Position numbers and translations under genes: made by a program. From the NCBI GenBank assembly GCA_963675135.1, contig OY776131.1, positions 33,317,381-33,381,380 of the forward strand: a stretch of 64,000 nucleotides of DNA, given 5' to 3'. Shown one piece after another: positions 10,718 to 23,300 of the stretch (positions within the stretch are counted from its first letter, which is position 1; every line of letters begins with the position of its first letter). This DNA is from Galeopsis tetrahit (Eukaryota; Streptophyta; Magnoliopsida; Lamiales; Lamiaceae). Under the pieces are notes generated by a model that saw nothing but the letters and a program-made list of their open reading frames with translations, was not told the DNA's origin and ran no database searches.

Positions 10718-11014
10718 ACGACAACCACCAAAGGTAAATACATGTGGTTAAACTGTTAACTCACTCCATAAAAGACATTTTAAGTGGTTAAATAATTAAA
10801 TCCCTACTTTGTCTATAGTAATTAAAAAATAGTCACTTATGTCCCGCATGAGTATAAACTGTGAACGGTACCCCGAAAATCAAATCATATTTTACTTGAA
10901 CAACGTTATGACTTGATTCCCTCGAAAGAGATGTGGAAAAGCATTTGAAAGTAATTTGCAATTTGTCCACATCAAAGACAAACGTTCACGTGAACGAAAT
11001 GCGAGGGGGCAATT
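10718..11014 (+). other. Non-coding tail of gypsy element with polypurine tract
   Basis: No reading frame. Ends in GCGAGGGGGCAATT immediately before the LTR start, a typical polypurine tract for plus-strand DNA priming. Confidence 0.65.
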
Positions 11015-11972
11015 TGTAGACATGCAAAATTCAATCAAGATGTTCCTCCAAAGCCCAATTAATCAAGACAGGACTTTGAAGTCCAACAAATTAAATCGGG
11101 CCTCTAAAGTCCAGTAAATCAAGACGGGCTCTAAATCAAATTGGGCCTCTAAAGTCCAGTAAATCAAGACGGAACTCTAAAGTCCAACAAATTCAAATCG
11201 GGCCTCTGAAGTCCAATAAGTGAAGACGGGCCTCTAAAGTCCAATAAATCAAATCGAGTCCAAATCTGGTATTTTGAGCCCATCAAGCAATTCAGCCCAA
11301 CACCAAGTTGTAGATAAGATTTGACTAAGTCCTAACTACTTAACACAAATATCTCCAGCCCATCAAATTTGGCCCATAAAAGCCCTAGGTTCTATACTAT
11401 AAATAGGGGCCTCATTTCATTCATTTCACATCAAGAAGTTAGAAGCATTCAAGGCTCTAAAAATTCTCTACAGAGATTTTAGAGTGTTCTTCAGCAGTCG
11501 GAGGAGCTTCAAAGGCGTTCTTCGTGCAAAGCGGCGAGAAGCAGCGTTTGGGTGGAGATTAAGGTGCTAAGCCCCTCAATTCGGCGTGTCTTCAAGGTGG
11601 AGATGCTTCGAGAATCTTCAACGACGTTCGTCCCGGAAAAGTCCCAATAAGTCCCGAAAATCGATGTTTAATCCAAAATACGGCGTCAAGCCCTTGAATT
11701 AACGTTACAAAGTCCCGAAGTTAAGAACGATCTTCAACGACGTTCGTCTCAAAAGTCCCTAAATTCAACGCTTAATCCAAAATACGACGTCAAGCCCTTG
11801 GATTAACGTTACAAAAATCTTAAATTCAAAATCGGATAGAATTCGGCTGCGGATCCAACTCCAAAAGTTCAAGTGAAGTTCAAGAAGAGAGAACCAGAAA
11901 AGAAATTCGAAATTAAATAAATTGTTTTGCATTTTCGCATTTTAATATTTAATTCACGAAATTTGGTTAACA
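11015..11972 (+). mobile_element. 3' LTR of gag-only gypsy element (958 bp)
   Basis: Begins TGTAGACA and ends GGTTAACA. Matches the 969-bp solo LTR at 46585-47553 along its length. The U3 part holds about six degenerate ~30-bp repeats (GACGGGCCTCTAAAGTCCA). A TATA box, TATAAATA, lies at 11398-11405, so R should begin about 30 bp further. The intact 5' LTR is missing, so no target duplication can be tested. Confidence 0.85.
11398..11405 (+). promoter_or_regulatory. LTR TATA box
   Basis: TATAAATA followed by GGGGCCTCATTTCATTCATT. The same arrangement occurs in the solo LTR (46917-46924). Confidence 0.7.
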
Positions 11973-12165
11973 GTGTATTTGTAGACTGTAGTTCTTGAAT
12001 TTTAAAATTTGGTGAACATGTTTTTTAACACTATCCAATTGATCACTATCCACGCTTCTTATGTTTTTTTATTTTTATTTTCTATTAAATTAATGAAATT
12101 TTATTTATTAATTAAATAATATAATGTTAATTAGTTATTATTTAAATATATTAATGGAGTTAAAA

Positions 12166-12745
12166 TCTCATGTGCACTCAAGTACTGAGTGGACTTTGAC
12201 TTTTTTTATTTTATTTTTTTGAAAAAGTGTAGGTTAGTATATTGAAAAGTGTATCTTTGTTTTTTAATGAAAATTGTATGTTACTATATTGAAAAGTGCA
12301 ACATTATTTTTAATGAAAAGTGTATATTTTTATAACTGAAAAATGTATGTTATTAATTATTATAACTGAAAAGTGTATGTTATATTAATGAAAAATGTAT
12401 GTTATTATAACTGAAAGGTGTATGTTATTATAACTGAAAAGTGTATGATCTATTAATAAAAAGTGTAAGTTATATATTAATGAAAAGTGTACGTTATCAT
12501 AACTGAAAACGTATGTTATTATAACTGAAAAGTGTATAATCTATTAATGAAAAGTGTATGTTATTATAACTGAAAAGTGTATGATATTATAACTGAAAAG
12601 TGTATGTTAATATAGCTAAAAATTTTATCTAAAAATTTAAATTTTCTTAAAAAAAGGTAAAAAAAATTGAAAAAAAAAATTAAAGTTTGACCGTTGACCA
12701 ATCAAAGTCCACTCAAGTACACCGTGTACTTAAGTGCACAAGAGA
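12166..12745. mobile_element. MITE-like element with internal minisatellite
   Basis: Left TCTCATGTGCACTCAAGTA and GAGTGGACTTTGAC match the inverted right end (GTCCACTCAAGTACACC, then TTAAGTGCACAAGAGA), the right arm having a few extra bases. The inside (12236-12620) is about 15 degenerate ~22-bp units of GAAAAGTGTATGTTATTATA. A relative with far fewer units lies at 62856-62990, and a stray end lies at 1990. Target duplication not resolved. Confidence 0.7.
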
Positions 12746-13428
12746 CTCACCCTAAAATAGTGTTATCTATCCAATAAGCAAATAGATAGTACGAAGCATA
12801 TATATAATATATATATATAACACCTTAAATAATTACTCGACTCTCCCGTACTATAATAATTTTTATATTTTTTTTTGGAACGTTCCACACATTTCACATC
12901 TTTCAATAAACTACACAATTACAAACAATATCTGCAATTTTACATAAAATGTCATTATTTTTTTCTCTATACATACACCCAAGTCACCTAATTTTTTTAT
13001 TTTATACATAAAAGTTTACAAAACTACTCTTCAAAATCCTACTCATTTTTACACTTTTTTAATATGTGTGTCCACCTACCTATAAAAGTTATTGCAGAAT
13101 AAAGGGAGTATATATTTACTAAGAACGCACACAAACATATACTCCCTCCGTCCCAAATTAGATAGACAGATTTAACTTTTTACAAAGATTAAGCAATTTT
13201 ATTTGGAAGATACCTGCATTAATTAGACAAGTAAAATTTATATTATAGCTCTATTTGCTAATGAGTGTTATACTTTGTAATGTAATTAATGTATAAAGTT
13301 ATATTAAAAAATAAATTAAAAAATATTATTTTATATGGAAGTAAGTCTATATAAATGACACATTTATAAAAAGAAAAACAAGTGTTGAAACGGATTATAA
13401 TCTGACAATGATCACGAAAGTATCACGG

Positions 13429-13430
<2 letters not shown>
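12746..13430. other. AT-rich DNA with two decayed Stowaway-like ends
   Basis: No reading frame. AAAGGGAGTATA at 13099-13110 and ACTCCCTCCGTCCC starting at 13141 are single Stowaway-type ends without clear partners. Confidence 0.45.

Positions 13431-13467
<37 letters not shown>
13431..13467. repeat. (TA)n microsatellite
   Basis: About 18 uninterrupted TA units. Confidence 0.95.
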
Positions 13468-13469
<2 letters not shown>

Positions 13470-13470
<1 letters not shown>

Positions 13471-14136
13471 GATTAATTGTAAAAAAAATCACGACCTTTA
13501 CAGTTTTTATCAATTACAACATATCTTTTTTTTTTCTTTGCAATTTAATACACCACCTTTTTAATTTTTGCAATTCAATGCATATGTGAATTTTCTAGCA
13601 ACAATTAAATCATAATTTAATTGTCAGAGTTGTCGAGGTGCCACATAGATGTCACGAATGATGAATAATGTTTTTTTTTAATTTTTAAAACGTTTTTAAC
13701 TAAAAAGAATAATAAAAAAATCGTTTTAAAACTAAAAACAATACTAAGTATTTTTAAAAATAAATCATAAACCAATTTAATTATTATCATTTTCCCCTCC
13801 CCAAAACTCAAAAGTATAAGATCATGTCCTCCAAATCATAGTCCACAAAAATAATGTGATGTTTTTCATATTGTTTTTATTTAAAAACGTTTTTAAAATA
13901 CAAAAAATAAAATATATAAAAAAATATTTTATTGATCAATCAAGACATTTACGTTGACATTTGTGTAGAATCTTAATGCGGCTTCAGTATATATATTATT
14001 CATGTGTTGTCGAAAAATAAACGCATGCATCAAATTGCAAAACTTAAAAAGGTGGTGTATCGAATTGCAAAGAAAAAAAGAATATGTTGTAATTGATAAA
14101 TACTATAAATGTCGTGATTTTTTTTGCAATTAACCC
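13470..14136. mobile_element. Long-TIR element (MULE-MITE-like), 667 bp
   Basis: Left 13470-13582 (GGATTAATTGTAAAAAAAAT...) is the imperfect reverse complement of the right end finishing GCAATTAACCC at 14136. Arms are about 110 bp. No transposase. Flanking TA and T runs hide any target duplication, so the Mutator assignment rests only on TIR length and on resemblance to the elements at 54202 and 59603. Confidence 0.75.
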
Positions 14137-14353
14137 TTTTTTTTTAAAGTCTAAATTTATAGTGAGGTCTAAAATTTAATTTATTTATATTAATTTTTTA
14201 ACATTTCCTTTCACTCATGATTATGGATGGAGTTAACTTTCTAACAAAATTTGAACGCAAAATGTTAAATTAATTCATGAAAATGAATGGTGCTCATTTA
14301 TGAGCCATACAACTCAACGTCACGTTTACCTAGTTCAACAAAACAATTCCACA

Positions 14354-14483
14354 CAAAGTGGGATAGCTCAGGTGGTTAGAGCACCACTACCTAAGCCTTA
14401 GGTTCTGGGTTCGAGTCCTGGATTCGAGTCACGGGGAGGAAAAAAAAGGGATGGGTATTTAACTTCCATAAAAAAAAAAAAAA
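14354..14483 (+). repeat. tRNA-derived SINE, copy 1
   Basis: GGGATAGCTCAGGTGGTTAG (A box) and GGTTCGAGTCC (B box) in tRNA-like spacing, then GGAAAAAAAAGGGATGGGTA, TTTAACTTCCAT and a poly(A) tail at 14470-14483. The same family is present on the minus strand at 43342-43480. This copy has a partial duplication of the B-box region. Flanking ACAATTCC and ACAATCCC may be a decayed target duplication. Confidence 0.85.
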
Positions 14484-14528
14484 CAATCCCATGCCCTTAT
14501 ATTCACAAGTGCCTTTTAATATAATGTA

Positions 14529-14875
14529 CTCCCTCCACTTTTTAATAAGTGTCGTTTTAACTTTTTTCAACAAATTAAGATTATTATTCAAAAATAAAAA
14601 TAAATTAAGATTATAAATCATGGTCTATATTACCCTTCATTAATTATACTAATTTTAATATAGAAATTTTGTTTGATAAAGAATGTGGTCAAGCTAGTAT
14701 TAATAAATCAAATTAATTTTGGTATAAACAATTTTTGTGGAATTTTATTATGAAAAATATTTATGGTAAATGAATAAGACTAAAATAGTCAAAATTAAAG
14801 AAAAAACTCTAAAATGACACTTATTTTAAAATTAATTAAAAAGTCAAAGTGACACTTAATAAAAAATGGAGGGAG
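14529..14875. mobile_element. Stowaway MITE, 347 bp
   Basis: CTCCCTCCACTTTTTAATAA at the left and its inverted counterpart ending ATGGAGGGAG at the right, with TA at 14527-14528 and 14876-14877. Belongs to the subfamily at 42401, not to the CTCCCTCCGTCC copies at 5377 and 6303. Confidence 0.9.
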
Positions 14876-14996
14876 TATTTTGTTGCTTCGGGAAACAAGG
14901 AAGTATACTGTATACGTAATGTAATCATGTGCTCGACCTTTAATTTTTCTATACGTTTTTATTTTTCTTCCGTTTAAATTCATTATATATTTTTAT

Positions 14997-15264
14997 TTTA
15001 ATGAATACAAATTTTAATTAATATTGATTAGTTTCAGTATAAAGTAAATAAGTTGAGGGTATATATGATGGGATATTGTGGAGTCAACTTAAAAATAAAG
15101 TGATTGTTTATCAATAAAGTCAATGACATTTTGAATAAATAAATGATGATTGAAAGGTGTAAATAAAGTAGTATAAATAATATGTTTTTTAAAAGAGAAA
15201 TGAGCATAATGAAATTGAACAACTAAAAAAGAAAAGTCGGAATACTAAAATTGGACGGAGGGAG
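14997..15264. mobile_element. Decayed Stowaway MITE
   Basis: Reverse orientation relative to 6303: shares the ATTGATTAGTTT, TAAGTTGAGGGTAT and ATAATGAAATTG blocks and ends GGACGGAGGGAG. The far end is lost and the right TA is changed to CA. Confidence 0.7.
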
Positions 15265-15661
15265 CATACACTATAATAAAATAAAATTAAACCGTGTCCT
15301 ACAAAATAGTATAGATTAAACTACCGAATTTGATCTTCAGGTTTAGTTTGATAGGGTAGATTAGCCCAAAGTAGATGTGTAAGTAGATTTAAGGTAATTA
15401 AATATCTAATTAGATCTAAAATAAAATGTATATACAACACGTAAAAATACACTTAATTGTGTGTATATCAAATGATCAAAAAATACACCAATTGTCATTC
15501 AATCTATACTATTTGATATATTTGCTCTGATCATAAATATCTCAACAAATGTTGCTCAAATTTTATGGTTTTTGTTGAACTTTTGAGTTGGATGATTACG
15601 AAAGAAATGTGAGCTTTATCAAATGTCACAGTCATAGGATGAACTCTATTTACAATTAAGC
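15265..15661. other. Non-coding AT-rich DNA
   Basis: No reading frame or recognised repeat. Confidence 0.4.
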
Positions 15662-16084
15662 TTTTTTTTTTTTTTTAATGAAGGATTTACAAGATCATAA
15701 AATAGAGTTACAAATCATCACGAGCCTAAAATCTTGATCTTCAAATCAAACGGATATCGCCGCTCCAATCGCGTGAAGAGAAAAGACGAGTTTCTCTTTA
15801 ACTTAACAGGTGTCCAGGTCTCCAATCTTTAAATGAGACAACCCCACAATAAGGTGTTCTCATATTAAGAATAGGAAACAGAATAAACAGACAAAGTTCC
15901 ACCAGTACCCGATCCAAAAGTACCAGAGCACCAGGGCTCTCAAGTCTAACTCAAGGAGCCCAACTATCAAAAAAAAATCTCACAACCACAACAAAGCCCC
16001 ATCACGGGAACAGGACGCACACAATATGCAACAGAGACAACCAATCGTAACTAAAACAAGAACTAAGCAAGCACCAAAACTACC
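15662..16084 (-). mobile_element. 5'-truncated LINE-like 3' tail
   Basis: Minus strand ends in a run of about 15 A (plus-strand T, 15662-15676). Shares blocks with the insertion at 40985-41837: GGGGTTGTCTCATT, a CGATTGGAGCGG-type block and GTTTGAAGATCAAG. No reverse transcriptase is left. It is cut at 16084 by the copia LTR. Confidence 0.6.
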
Positions 16085-17728
16085 TGTTGGGAATAAAATG
16101 AGTTATGTTTTGATTGAATACCAAAACCCCCTGAGACATGCCTAAGTTATGATTGAATATGTTCTAGACATGTTAGAACATATAGTATAAAGGCTAGATG
16201 AGGAGCTAATATGCTAGGTAGCTCTTAGATGATTAGATGCACAAATTGAGGGGGAACATATGCTTTGAAGTACATCTAGAACAAGTCCCCTCAAGGCTCA
16301 AACTCTGGAATCATGATCAAATCTGCTGAAAGACAAGTATGCTGATCAGGAGAGTTGTCCAGAGGAGTTGTCTCAGCTCAATTAATCAAGATCAAGTGCT
16401 CTGAAAGCGTGAGGTCAACTATGCTGAAGAGAAAGAGACAACCACACCCTAAAGATCTTCAAAGAAACAAGCTAAGATCATCTTCAAGAGAAATAAAGGG
16501 AAAGAGCCAAGTCATCTGAAGAAGAGCAAGTCAACCTTGCTGATAAGCAAGACTGCTGATAGTGATAAGGAGTGTTGTCCAAATGTTGAGGAATGTTGTC
16601 CTATCATTGGAACAACCTTCAGAAGTGATGTCCAAGTTCTAACAAGAGAATCTGAAAGTCAGATATTGGGAAGAATGCTGCAGAATGAAGACAAAGCTCT
16701 TACAGCCGTTTATTTCCCAAATGAGGACATGTCACTATCAAGAAACTGTCTTCAAAGTTGAAGAACTGAAAGAAGACATTTATGGACATTGGAGGCTGCC
16801 TCTCCAACGGGCAAATCCTTCATTTGTCTATAAATACAGAAGTGTGAAGACCATTTGAAAGTATCTCAACACAATCCAACTAAGCTCAAGTTCTTACAAG
16901 CTAGAGTGCTTTCAAAGCTTTCAAAGACTATCTTAGTCTTCAAACACTTCATCTAAGCTGAACTTCATTGTATATCCATACACAAGCTTAGAGAGATATC
17001 CTATCCTTATACACTGATCTCCATTGTAAAGGATATCTCATTAGTTGGAACCTTACTTCAATCCTCATATCTTTCAAGAGTGAAAGTGAGAAGGTTGTAG
17101 TAGTAGAAGTGGTAGGAGCTGACTGTTGAGAGAAGAACAGTTCAGTTCTGAGTTGAGAAGAGGGTACTAGGACTCTAGACATCCTAGGGATCAATTCACC
17201 AAGAGTGGTGTTCTTGATCAAGTGCACCTTGGCACTATAAAACAAGTTAATTCCAAGAGTGAAGGAATTATCCTGTTAAATCAGGGAAAGTGGATGTAGG
17301 AGCTTGAGTCTCTGAACCACTATAAACTCTTGTGTTGATTTACATTTCAAGTACTTACAATACATCAACACTGCACACAAAACTGATCTTTCAAGGATAA
17401 ACATTCAAAGACTGTGCAAAAACCTATTTGGACAAGTTCCCTGAAAACTGGACTGTGTTGCATTGACTAAGTGATTTCAGAAATTAAAGGAGTTTAAACT
17501 AAAAGGGCCAACCACTATTCCGCACATATAACTCCTCTAGACAGTTATTCAACTAAGTACTCAATAGTACTTAGTAGATTGATTATCTTAGAAGAGTTAA
17601 TCTTCTTCAGCAGAGTTGTCCAAGACAACCTTGCTGAGCTCTGGTTTGATCAAGTTTGAAAAGAATTTGCATACAAGTGTATTCCCCCCCCCCCATACAC
17701 TTGTTATCTACTCCTTTCAGGACCAACA
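16085..17728 (+). mobile_element. 5' LTR of Sirevirus-type copia element (1644 bp)
   Basis: Begins TGTTGG and ends CCAACA, a perfect 6-bp terminal inverted repeat, two bases before the primer-binding site. The length suits Sirevirus LTRs. A TATA box, TATAAATA, sits at 16829-16836. Several short GTTGTCC-type motifs recur in U3 (for example 16350-16365, 16570-16610). A C-run occurs at 17683-17693. No 3' LTR partner is present in the window. Confidence 0.85.
16829..16836 (+). promoter_or_regulatory. Copia LTR TATA box
   Basis: TATAAATA within TTTGTCTATAAATACAGAAG, about 900 bp before the LTR end. Confidence 0.65.
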
Positions 17729-17730
17729 AG

Positions 17731-17742
17731 TGGTATCAGAGC
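17731..17742 (+). other. Primer-binding site (initiator tRNA-Met)
   Basis: TGGTATCAGAGC, the standard plant copia site complementary to the 3' end of initiator tRNA-Met, used to prime minus-strand DNA. Confidence 0.95.
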
Positions 17743-17868
17743 AGGGGTTCAAAGACCACTGCTTCTGAAAAGCCATCTTGGTTTTCAAAATCACATATTG
17801 GCTGTGGTCACTGAACTGATCTCTCTGAAATCCTTATTGTATATTGACTGACTGTTTGTTCTTGAATT

Positions 17869-20337
17869 ATGGCCAACAACAATGCTGCTGTTCCACCTCC
17901 TACTATCCAATGATTGGACAAAATGGCCACAAATCCAGTCAACCACATTTCACATCACAAACTGCCCATGTTCTCAATTGATAACTATGATTTCTGGAAA
18001 ATCAGAATGAGGGCTCATCTTGCATCTCTTCATACTGATATGTTGAGAGTGATCACAAGAGGTCCTTTTGTGTTCACCTTTGTCAATCCCAGAGTCACAG
18101 AGGCTCAAAGGGCAGATACAAGAGATGTACTACCCAAAGATGAAGATGACTTCACTACTGATGAAAAGAGGAAGGATAATCTGAATTATCTAGCAATGAA
18201 CACCCTCTACCAAACAATTCCAGATGCAACTATGGGTAGAGTCTACCACTGCACAACAGCCAAAGAAATTTGGGATACTCTTGCTGAAATGTGTGAGGGT
18301 ACTGAAAAGATCAAGGAGAATAAGCTCCAAGTTGCTGTGCAGAAATTTGAACAGTTTGCAATGGAGTCTGAGGAGTCCATTGATAAGTTTGCTGGTAGAT
18401 TCACTGATGTGATGAATGAAATCAACTCACTGGGCAAGGTCTACACCAAGAGAGAAGTGGGGTTGAAGATCTTGAGAAGTCTCACTCAAAAGTGGGATGT
18501 CTATGCTGTAATGATGCAAAACACCAAAGATCTTTCCACCATGCCCATGCAACAAATCTTCTCTGAACTCAAAGCTTATGAGTTCGACCTCAATAGAAGA
18601 AAGCCTATTGAGGAACCTTCAAATCCTACTAAGGGAGTGGCATTCAAAGCCAAAACTGCTGAACCAGAGATGCAGTCCACTCCAAGATCATCAAAGTCAG
18701 TCTCAAAGACTGAAATGAAGGAAGAACTAGCCTTAATGGCTAGAAGGTTTGAAAAGTTAAACTCAAGGTTTGGTAGATACAAGAAATTCTACCAGGACAA
18801 CAAATTCAGGAGATACAACTCTCCTGAAGCACAGGCTGAAGTCAAAAAGCCTGAAGAGAAAAGATCAGAGGACAAGTACTCTGATAGGAGAAGGTCCAGT
18901 AGAGCTGAACCTTCATCATCAAAAAGAAGAGAAGAATCAAAGAAAGAAGATGATGAAGATCTGTGCTATAACTGTAAAAAGAAAGGGCACTTCCAGTATG
19001 ATTGCCCTGAATTAAGCTCTAAGGAGAGAAGGGAGAGGCAGGCCAAAAGAGATAGGAAATTCACCAACAGAAAGGCCATGATGGCTGGTGAAGAATCTGA
19101 TAGTGTTGAAAGCCTCAACTCCTCTGATGGACTATTCTCCAACAGTGATGATGATGATGATGTCTGCAACATGGCTCTTGAGGATGATGAAGTATCCTCT
19201 ACTTCTAGCTCACCATCATTCATCTCACAAAACAATAGTGAGGTCAACTTGAAACTTTCCCTTGGAAAGTTGATGGAAGATTTCACTATGTTACAAGAAT
19301 TTCATGATAACTGTGTGAGAGAAAATGAAAGATTGGCTATTGAACTTGCCAAAAACTCTGAGGCAGTTGTTGATGTCAAGTCTACTGAGTTGTATCAACA
19401 AGTCTTGAGAGAGCTTGAGGAAGCAAATCTCAGGATAGTTGACCAACAAAAGGAGATTGATGATCAACTTCTCTCTCAGAAGAGAAAAGATTTTGAAATC
19501 AAAATTCTCAATGCCAAGTTTGAAAACCTCTCACATGAATATGATATTCTTAAATCAAGTGAAGAGAGCCTGAAATTAAAGATGTCTGCTCTGAAGAAAT
19601 CCTCTAGAGCAATAGAGGAAATTCAGAGTTATCAAAGACCTATGGCTCAAAGAAGTGGATTAGGTTTTGATCCATTTGAATCTTCACCTTGTCTTAGTGT
19701 TGCTTCTGTGAGTAACACTAAGAGAGTCTTTGTTAAATCAGTGGCACAAACTGAAAATGAAGTAATTCAGCCACTAAACAAAGGAAATGGCAAAATGGAT
19801 GATCTGCCTACTCAAGTGTTTCAGGAGAATAGGCCAAAACCTAAGGAAATGGTCAACGCTCCTGAACATAAGAGGAATATTGGTCAGCAGAGTAGACCCA
19901 ATGGAAGGGCAACTCTTCTGAACAATGTTCAGAGGAATTATCCAAGGTATAATCAGCCTAGGCCAATTCTTCTAAGAAAGCCTCAGCTGAATAGACCCAA
20001 GGTTAACTATCCTCAAAGGCAAAATAAAATGAGACAACCAAAACCCTTCATGCCTAAGGGTAATGGTCAAAAGAAAGCCTTTCCTCAAAGATTCTCTCAG
20101 GTAGCACAAAGAACTCAAAAGTTCAGGAGACTTGACAACTCTCCTGAAACTTATAGAGTTAACACATTCACACACACTTTCCCAAAGGCATTTAAGGGAA
20201 AGACAGTGTATTTAGATGCTAAAGGAAGACAACTTAGCCACCTTGAATCAATCAGGGTTATTAGGCAAGTTTGGGTTCCTAAAGGTACAGCTAACCTCTC
20301 AGGACCCAAAACTCAAAGGGTACCTAAACCTATCTAA
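17869..20337 (+). CDS. Sirevirus gag polyprotein (807-residue main frame)
   Basis: Capsid/nucleocapsid precursor. The first ATG, 17869, is followed in frame by a TGA at 17911-17913; the long frame continues from there, with its next Met at 17923. In order: copia gag domain (about residues 15-230, with FSIDNYDFWKIRMRAHL and WDTLAEMCEGTEKIKENKL), basic/acidic linker, one CCHC zinc knuckle (CYNCKKKGHFQYDC, about residue 351), Ser/Asp-rich stretch, long coiled coil (about 440-580), and a basic Gln/Arg/Pro-rich tail. The size and coiled-coil extension are typical of Sireviruses. Gag closes with a single TAA (20335-20337) and pol continues in the same frame. The early TGA suggests loss of the normal start, so it may be non-functional. 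Confidence 0.85.
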
Positions 20338-23300
20338 TTGCAGGTACCAATGGGCCACAAGAAGAGGAGCATGAGCAAAAAGTCAGCATGGTATCTTGAC
20401 AGTGGATGTTCAAGGCACATGACTGGAAACAAGGAACTTCTCACTGATTTTATTGAAAAAGAAGGTCCAAATGTCACTTTTGGAGACAGCTCACAAGCAA
20501 CTACAAAAGGTTATGGTACTTTGATGATTGGTAACATCAAAGTATCCAATGTATCTTATGTGGCTGGTCTCAAGTATAATCTCCTAAGTATCAGTCAATT
20601 CTGTGATAAAAACTTCAATGTTGAGTTTTCAAGTGGAAAATGCTTAATCAAAAATAAGACTCAACAAATTCTATTGACTGGAACTAGGAAAGGAAATGTG
20701 TATTTTGCAGACTGGGACAAGTCTACTGATGCTGCATGCTTCATTGCTAAGAGTTCTAGTGAACAAAGTTGGTTATGGCATAAAAGATTAAACCACTTGA
20801 ACTTTAAAACAATGAACAAAATTGCTAGAAATGCATTAGTCAAAGGACTACCTAATGAGGTTTTCATTAAAGAGCATGTTTGCAAACCATGCCAAGAAGG
20901 AAAACAGATCAAAGCCTCATTTAAGGGAAAACCAGTCATCTCTACTGAAAGGGTACTTGAACTGTTACATATGGACCTTTTTGGACCAATTACCCCTGCA
21001 AGCATAAATGGTAGAAAATACACATTGGTTATAGTAGATGACTTCTCTAGGTTCACATGGGTAGTATTTCTCCTTAATAAGAAGGAAACTCAAGTCAAAC
21101 TGCCTGAACTTCTAAAGAGATTGTCAAATGAGAAAAGCCTTAGCATTATCAAGATAAGATCTGATAAAGGCACAGAGTTCATTAACTCATACATCAATGA
21201 GTATGCACATCTAATGGAATAGCTCATGAAACCTCAGCAGCTAGAACTCCCCAACAGAATGGAGTTGCAGAAAGAAGAAATAGAACTTTAAAAGAAGCTG
21301 CTAGAACTCTAATTGCTGATTCAAAATTACCTAAGAGGTTTTGGGCTGAAGCTATAAACACTGCATTCCATACTCAAAATAGATGTTTGATTATTAAGGG
21401 GCAAGGCAAAACCCCCTATGAACTCTGGAAAGGAAGAATGCCTAAAGTGTCTTACTTTCACATTTTTGGTTGCAAGTGTTTCATTCACAATAATGGGAAA
21501 GATCAGTTGAAAGCCTTTGATAGCAAAGCTGATGAAGGAGTGTTTCTTGGATACTCCCAAATCAGTAAAGCTTTCAGGGTCTACAACAAGAAAACTCTTA
21601 TTGTGGAAGAAACACCTCATGTTGTGTTTGATGAATCTACTCATGAGTTCAGGAATGAGAACTTGGAATCAGAAGAGATCACACAAAGAACAACCAGACT
21701 AAGCCTAAAAGACAAAGACACTGAATTCATAGATGTTGTCCAAGCCAATCTACCTGAAAACTCTATGTTGGACAACCATCCTGAAGGCAACCTTCCTGAG
21801 GCAAATCCCACTGAAAGGAATGGTGAACTGAATGATCCAATCCCAGTTCACATCCAGGTAACAACTACCAATGAAGAAGCAGTTCCTGCTGAGGTAGTTA
21901 ACAGGTCAAATAATCAAGGGGGAACTCAAAATGTTGAAAATACCAATGTCCCTGACATTGAGGACAACACCCCTGATTATGATCCTGAATTAGATCCTGC
22001 ATTCAATTATCCTGAATTCTATGATCAAATTGACTCAACTTCAGTAGAGGACAACTCTACTGAAGAGATCAGAAAAAGAAGGACTTGGTTATCAGACCAT
22101 CCTACTGATCTAATACTTGGTGACCCAAGTATTGGAGTCAAAACCAGAAGATTTCATGGTGAAAGTGCTCTTTTCTGTTGTTTCTTGTCAGAGCAAGAAC
22201 CAAGTGATATTGTGGAAGCACTTCAAGATGCCAATTGGATCACAGCCATGCAGGAAGAACTGAATCAATTCACCAGAAATGAAGTATGGGAGCTGGTGGA
22301 TAGGCCTTCACATCAAGATGTTATTGGAACAAAGTGGGTGTTCAAGAACAAGAAAAATGAAAATGATGTGATTGTCAGAAACAAAGCAAGACTTGTGGCA
22401 AAAGGCTATTGCCAACATGAAGGCATTGACTATGATGAGACATTCGCACCTGTGGCAAGGCTAGAAGCAATAAGGCTCTTTCTAGCCTATGCAGCCCACA
22501 AGAGGTTCAAAGTATACCAAATGGATGTCAAGAGTGCCTTTCTGAATGGAGTCTTGAAGGAAGAAGTCTATGTAGAGCAACCACCAGGTTTTGAAGTTGG
22601 AAACCAAGTTTACAGACTCAAGAAAGCTCTATATGGACTCAAGCAAGCCCCTAGGGCTTGGTATGATACACTGTCACTATTTCTCTTGGATCATGGATTC
22701 ACCAAGGGAACTGTGGACAGAACTCTTTTCAGAATATCTGAAGGAGAGGACATCTTGCTTGTCCAAATTTATGTGGATGACATAATATTTGGATCCCCCA
22801 ATGAGAAACTGTGTGAGAAATTCTCAAAGCTAATGCAAAGCAAGTTTGAGATGTCCATGATGGGGTTGATGAACTTCTTTTTGGGTCTTCAAGTCAAGCA
22901 ATCAAAAGAAGGAATCTTCATCAACCAAGCTAAGTACACCAGAGAAATGATCAAGAAGTTTGGGTGTACAACTAGCAAGCCAGTAAGGATCCCAATGAAC
23001 ACAAATTGGAAGATGGATCCTGATGAGAGTGGTATTTCAACCAACTCTACTGAGTATAGAGGAATAATTGGTTCACTCCTCTATCTCACTGCCAGCAGAC
23101 CTGACATCACCTTTGCAGTAGGTGTTTGTGCAAGGTTCCAAGCAAATCCTAAGAAAAGCCATCTTGAGGCTGCAAAGAGGATTTTGAGGTATCTCAAAGG
23201 CACTGAAAATCTAGGCCTTTGGTACCCTGCTGATGACAACATTGAGTTAACTGGCTACTCAGATGCTGACTATGGAGGTTGTAAAATTGACAGAAAGTCC

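Noticed and set aside
13141..13400. Complete Stowaway MITE
   Set aside because: Clear left end, but no matching inverted right end was found.
14354..14430. tRNA gene
   Set aside because: A and B boxes are there, but no acceptor stem closes and the sequence continues into a shared body with poly(A). It is a SINE head.
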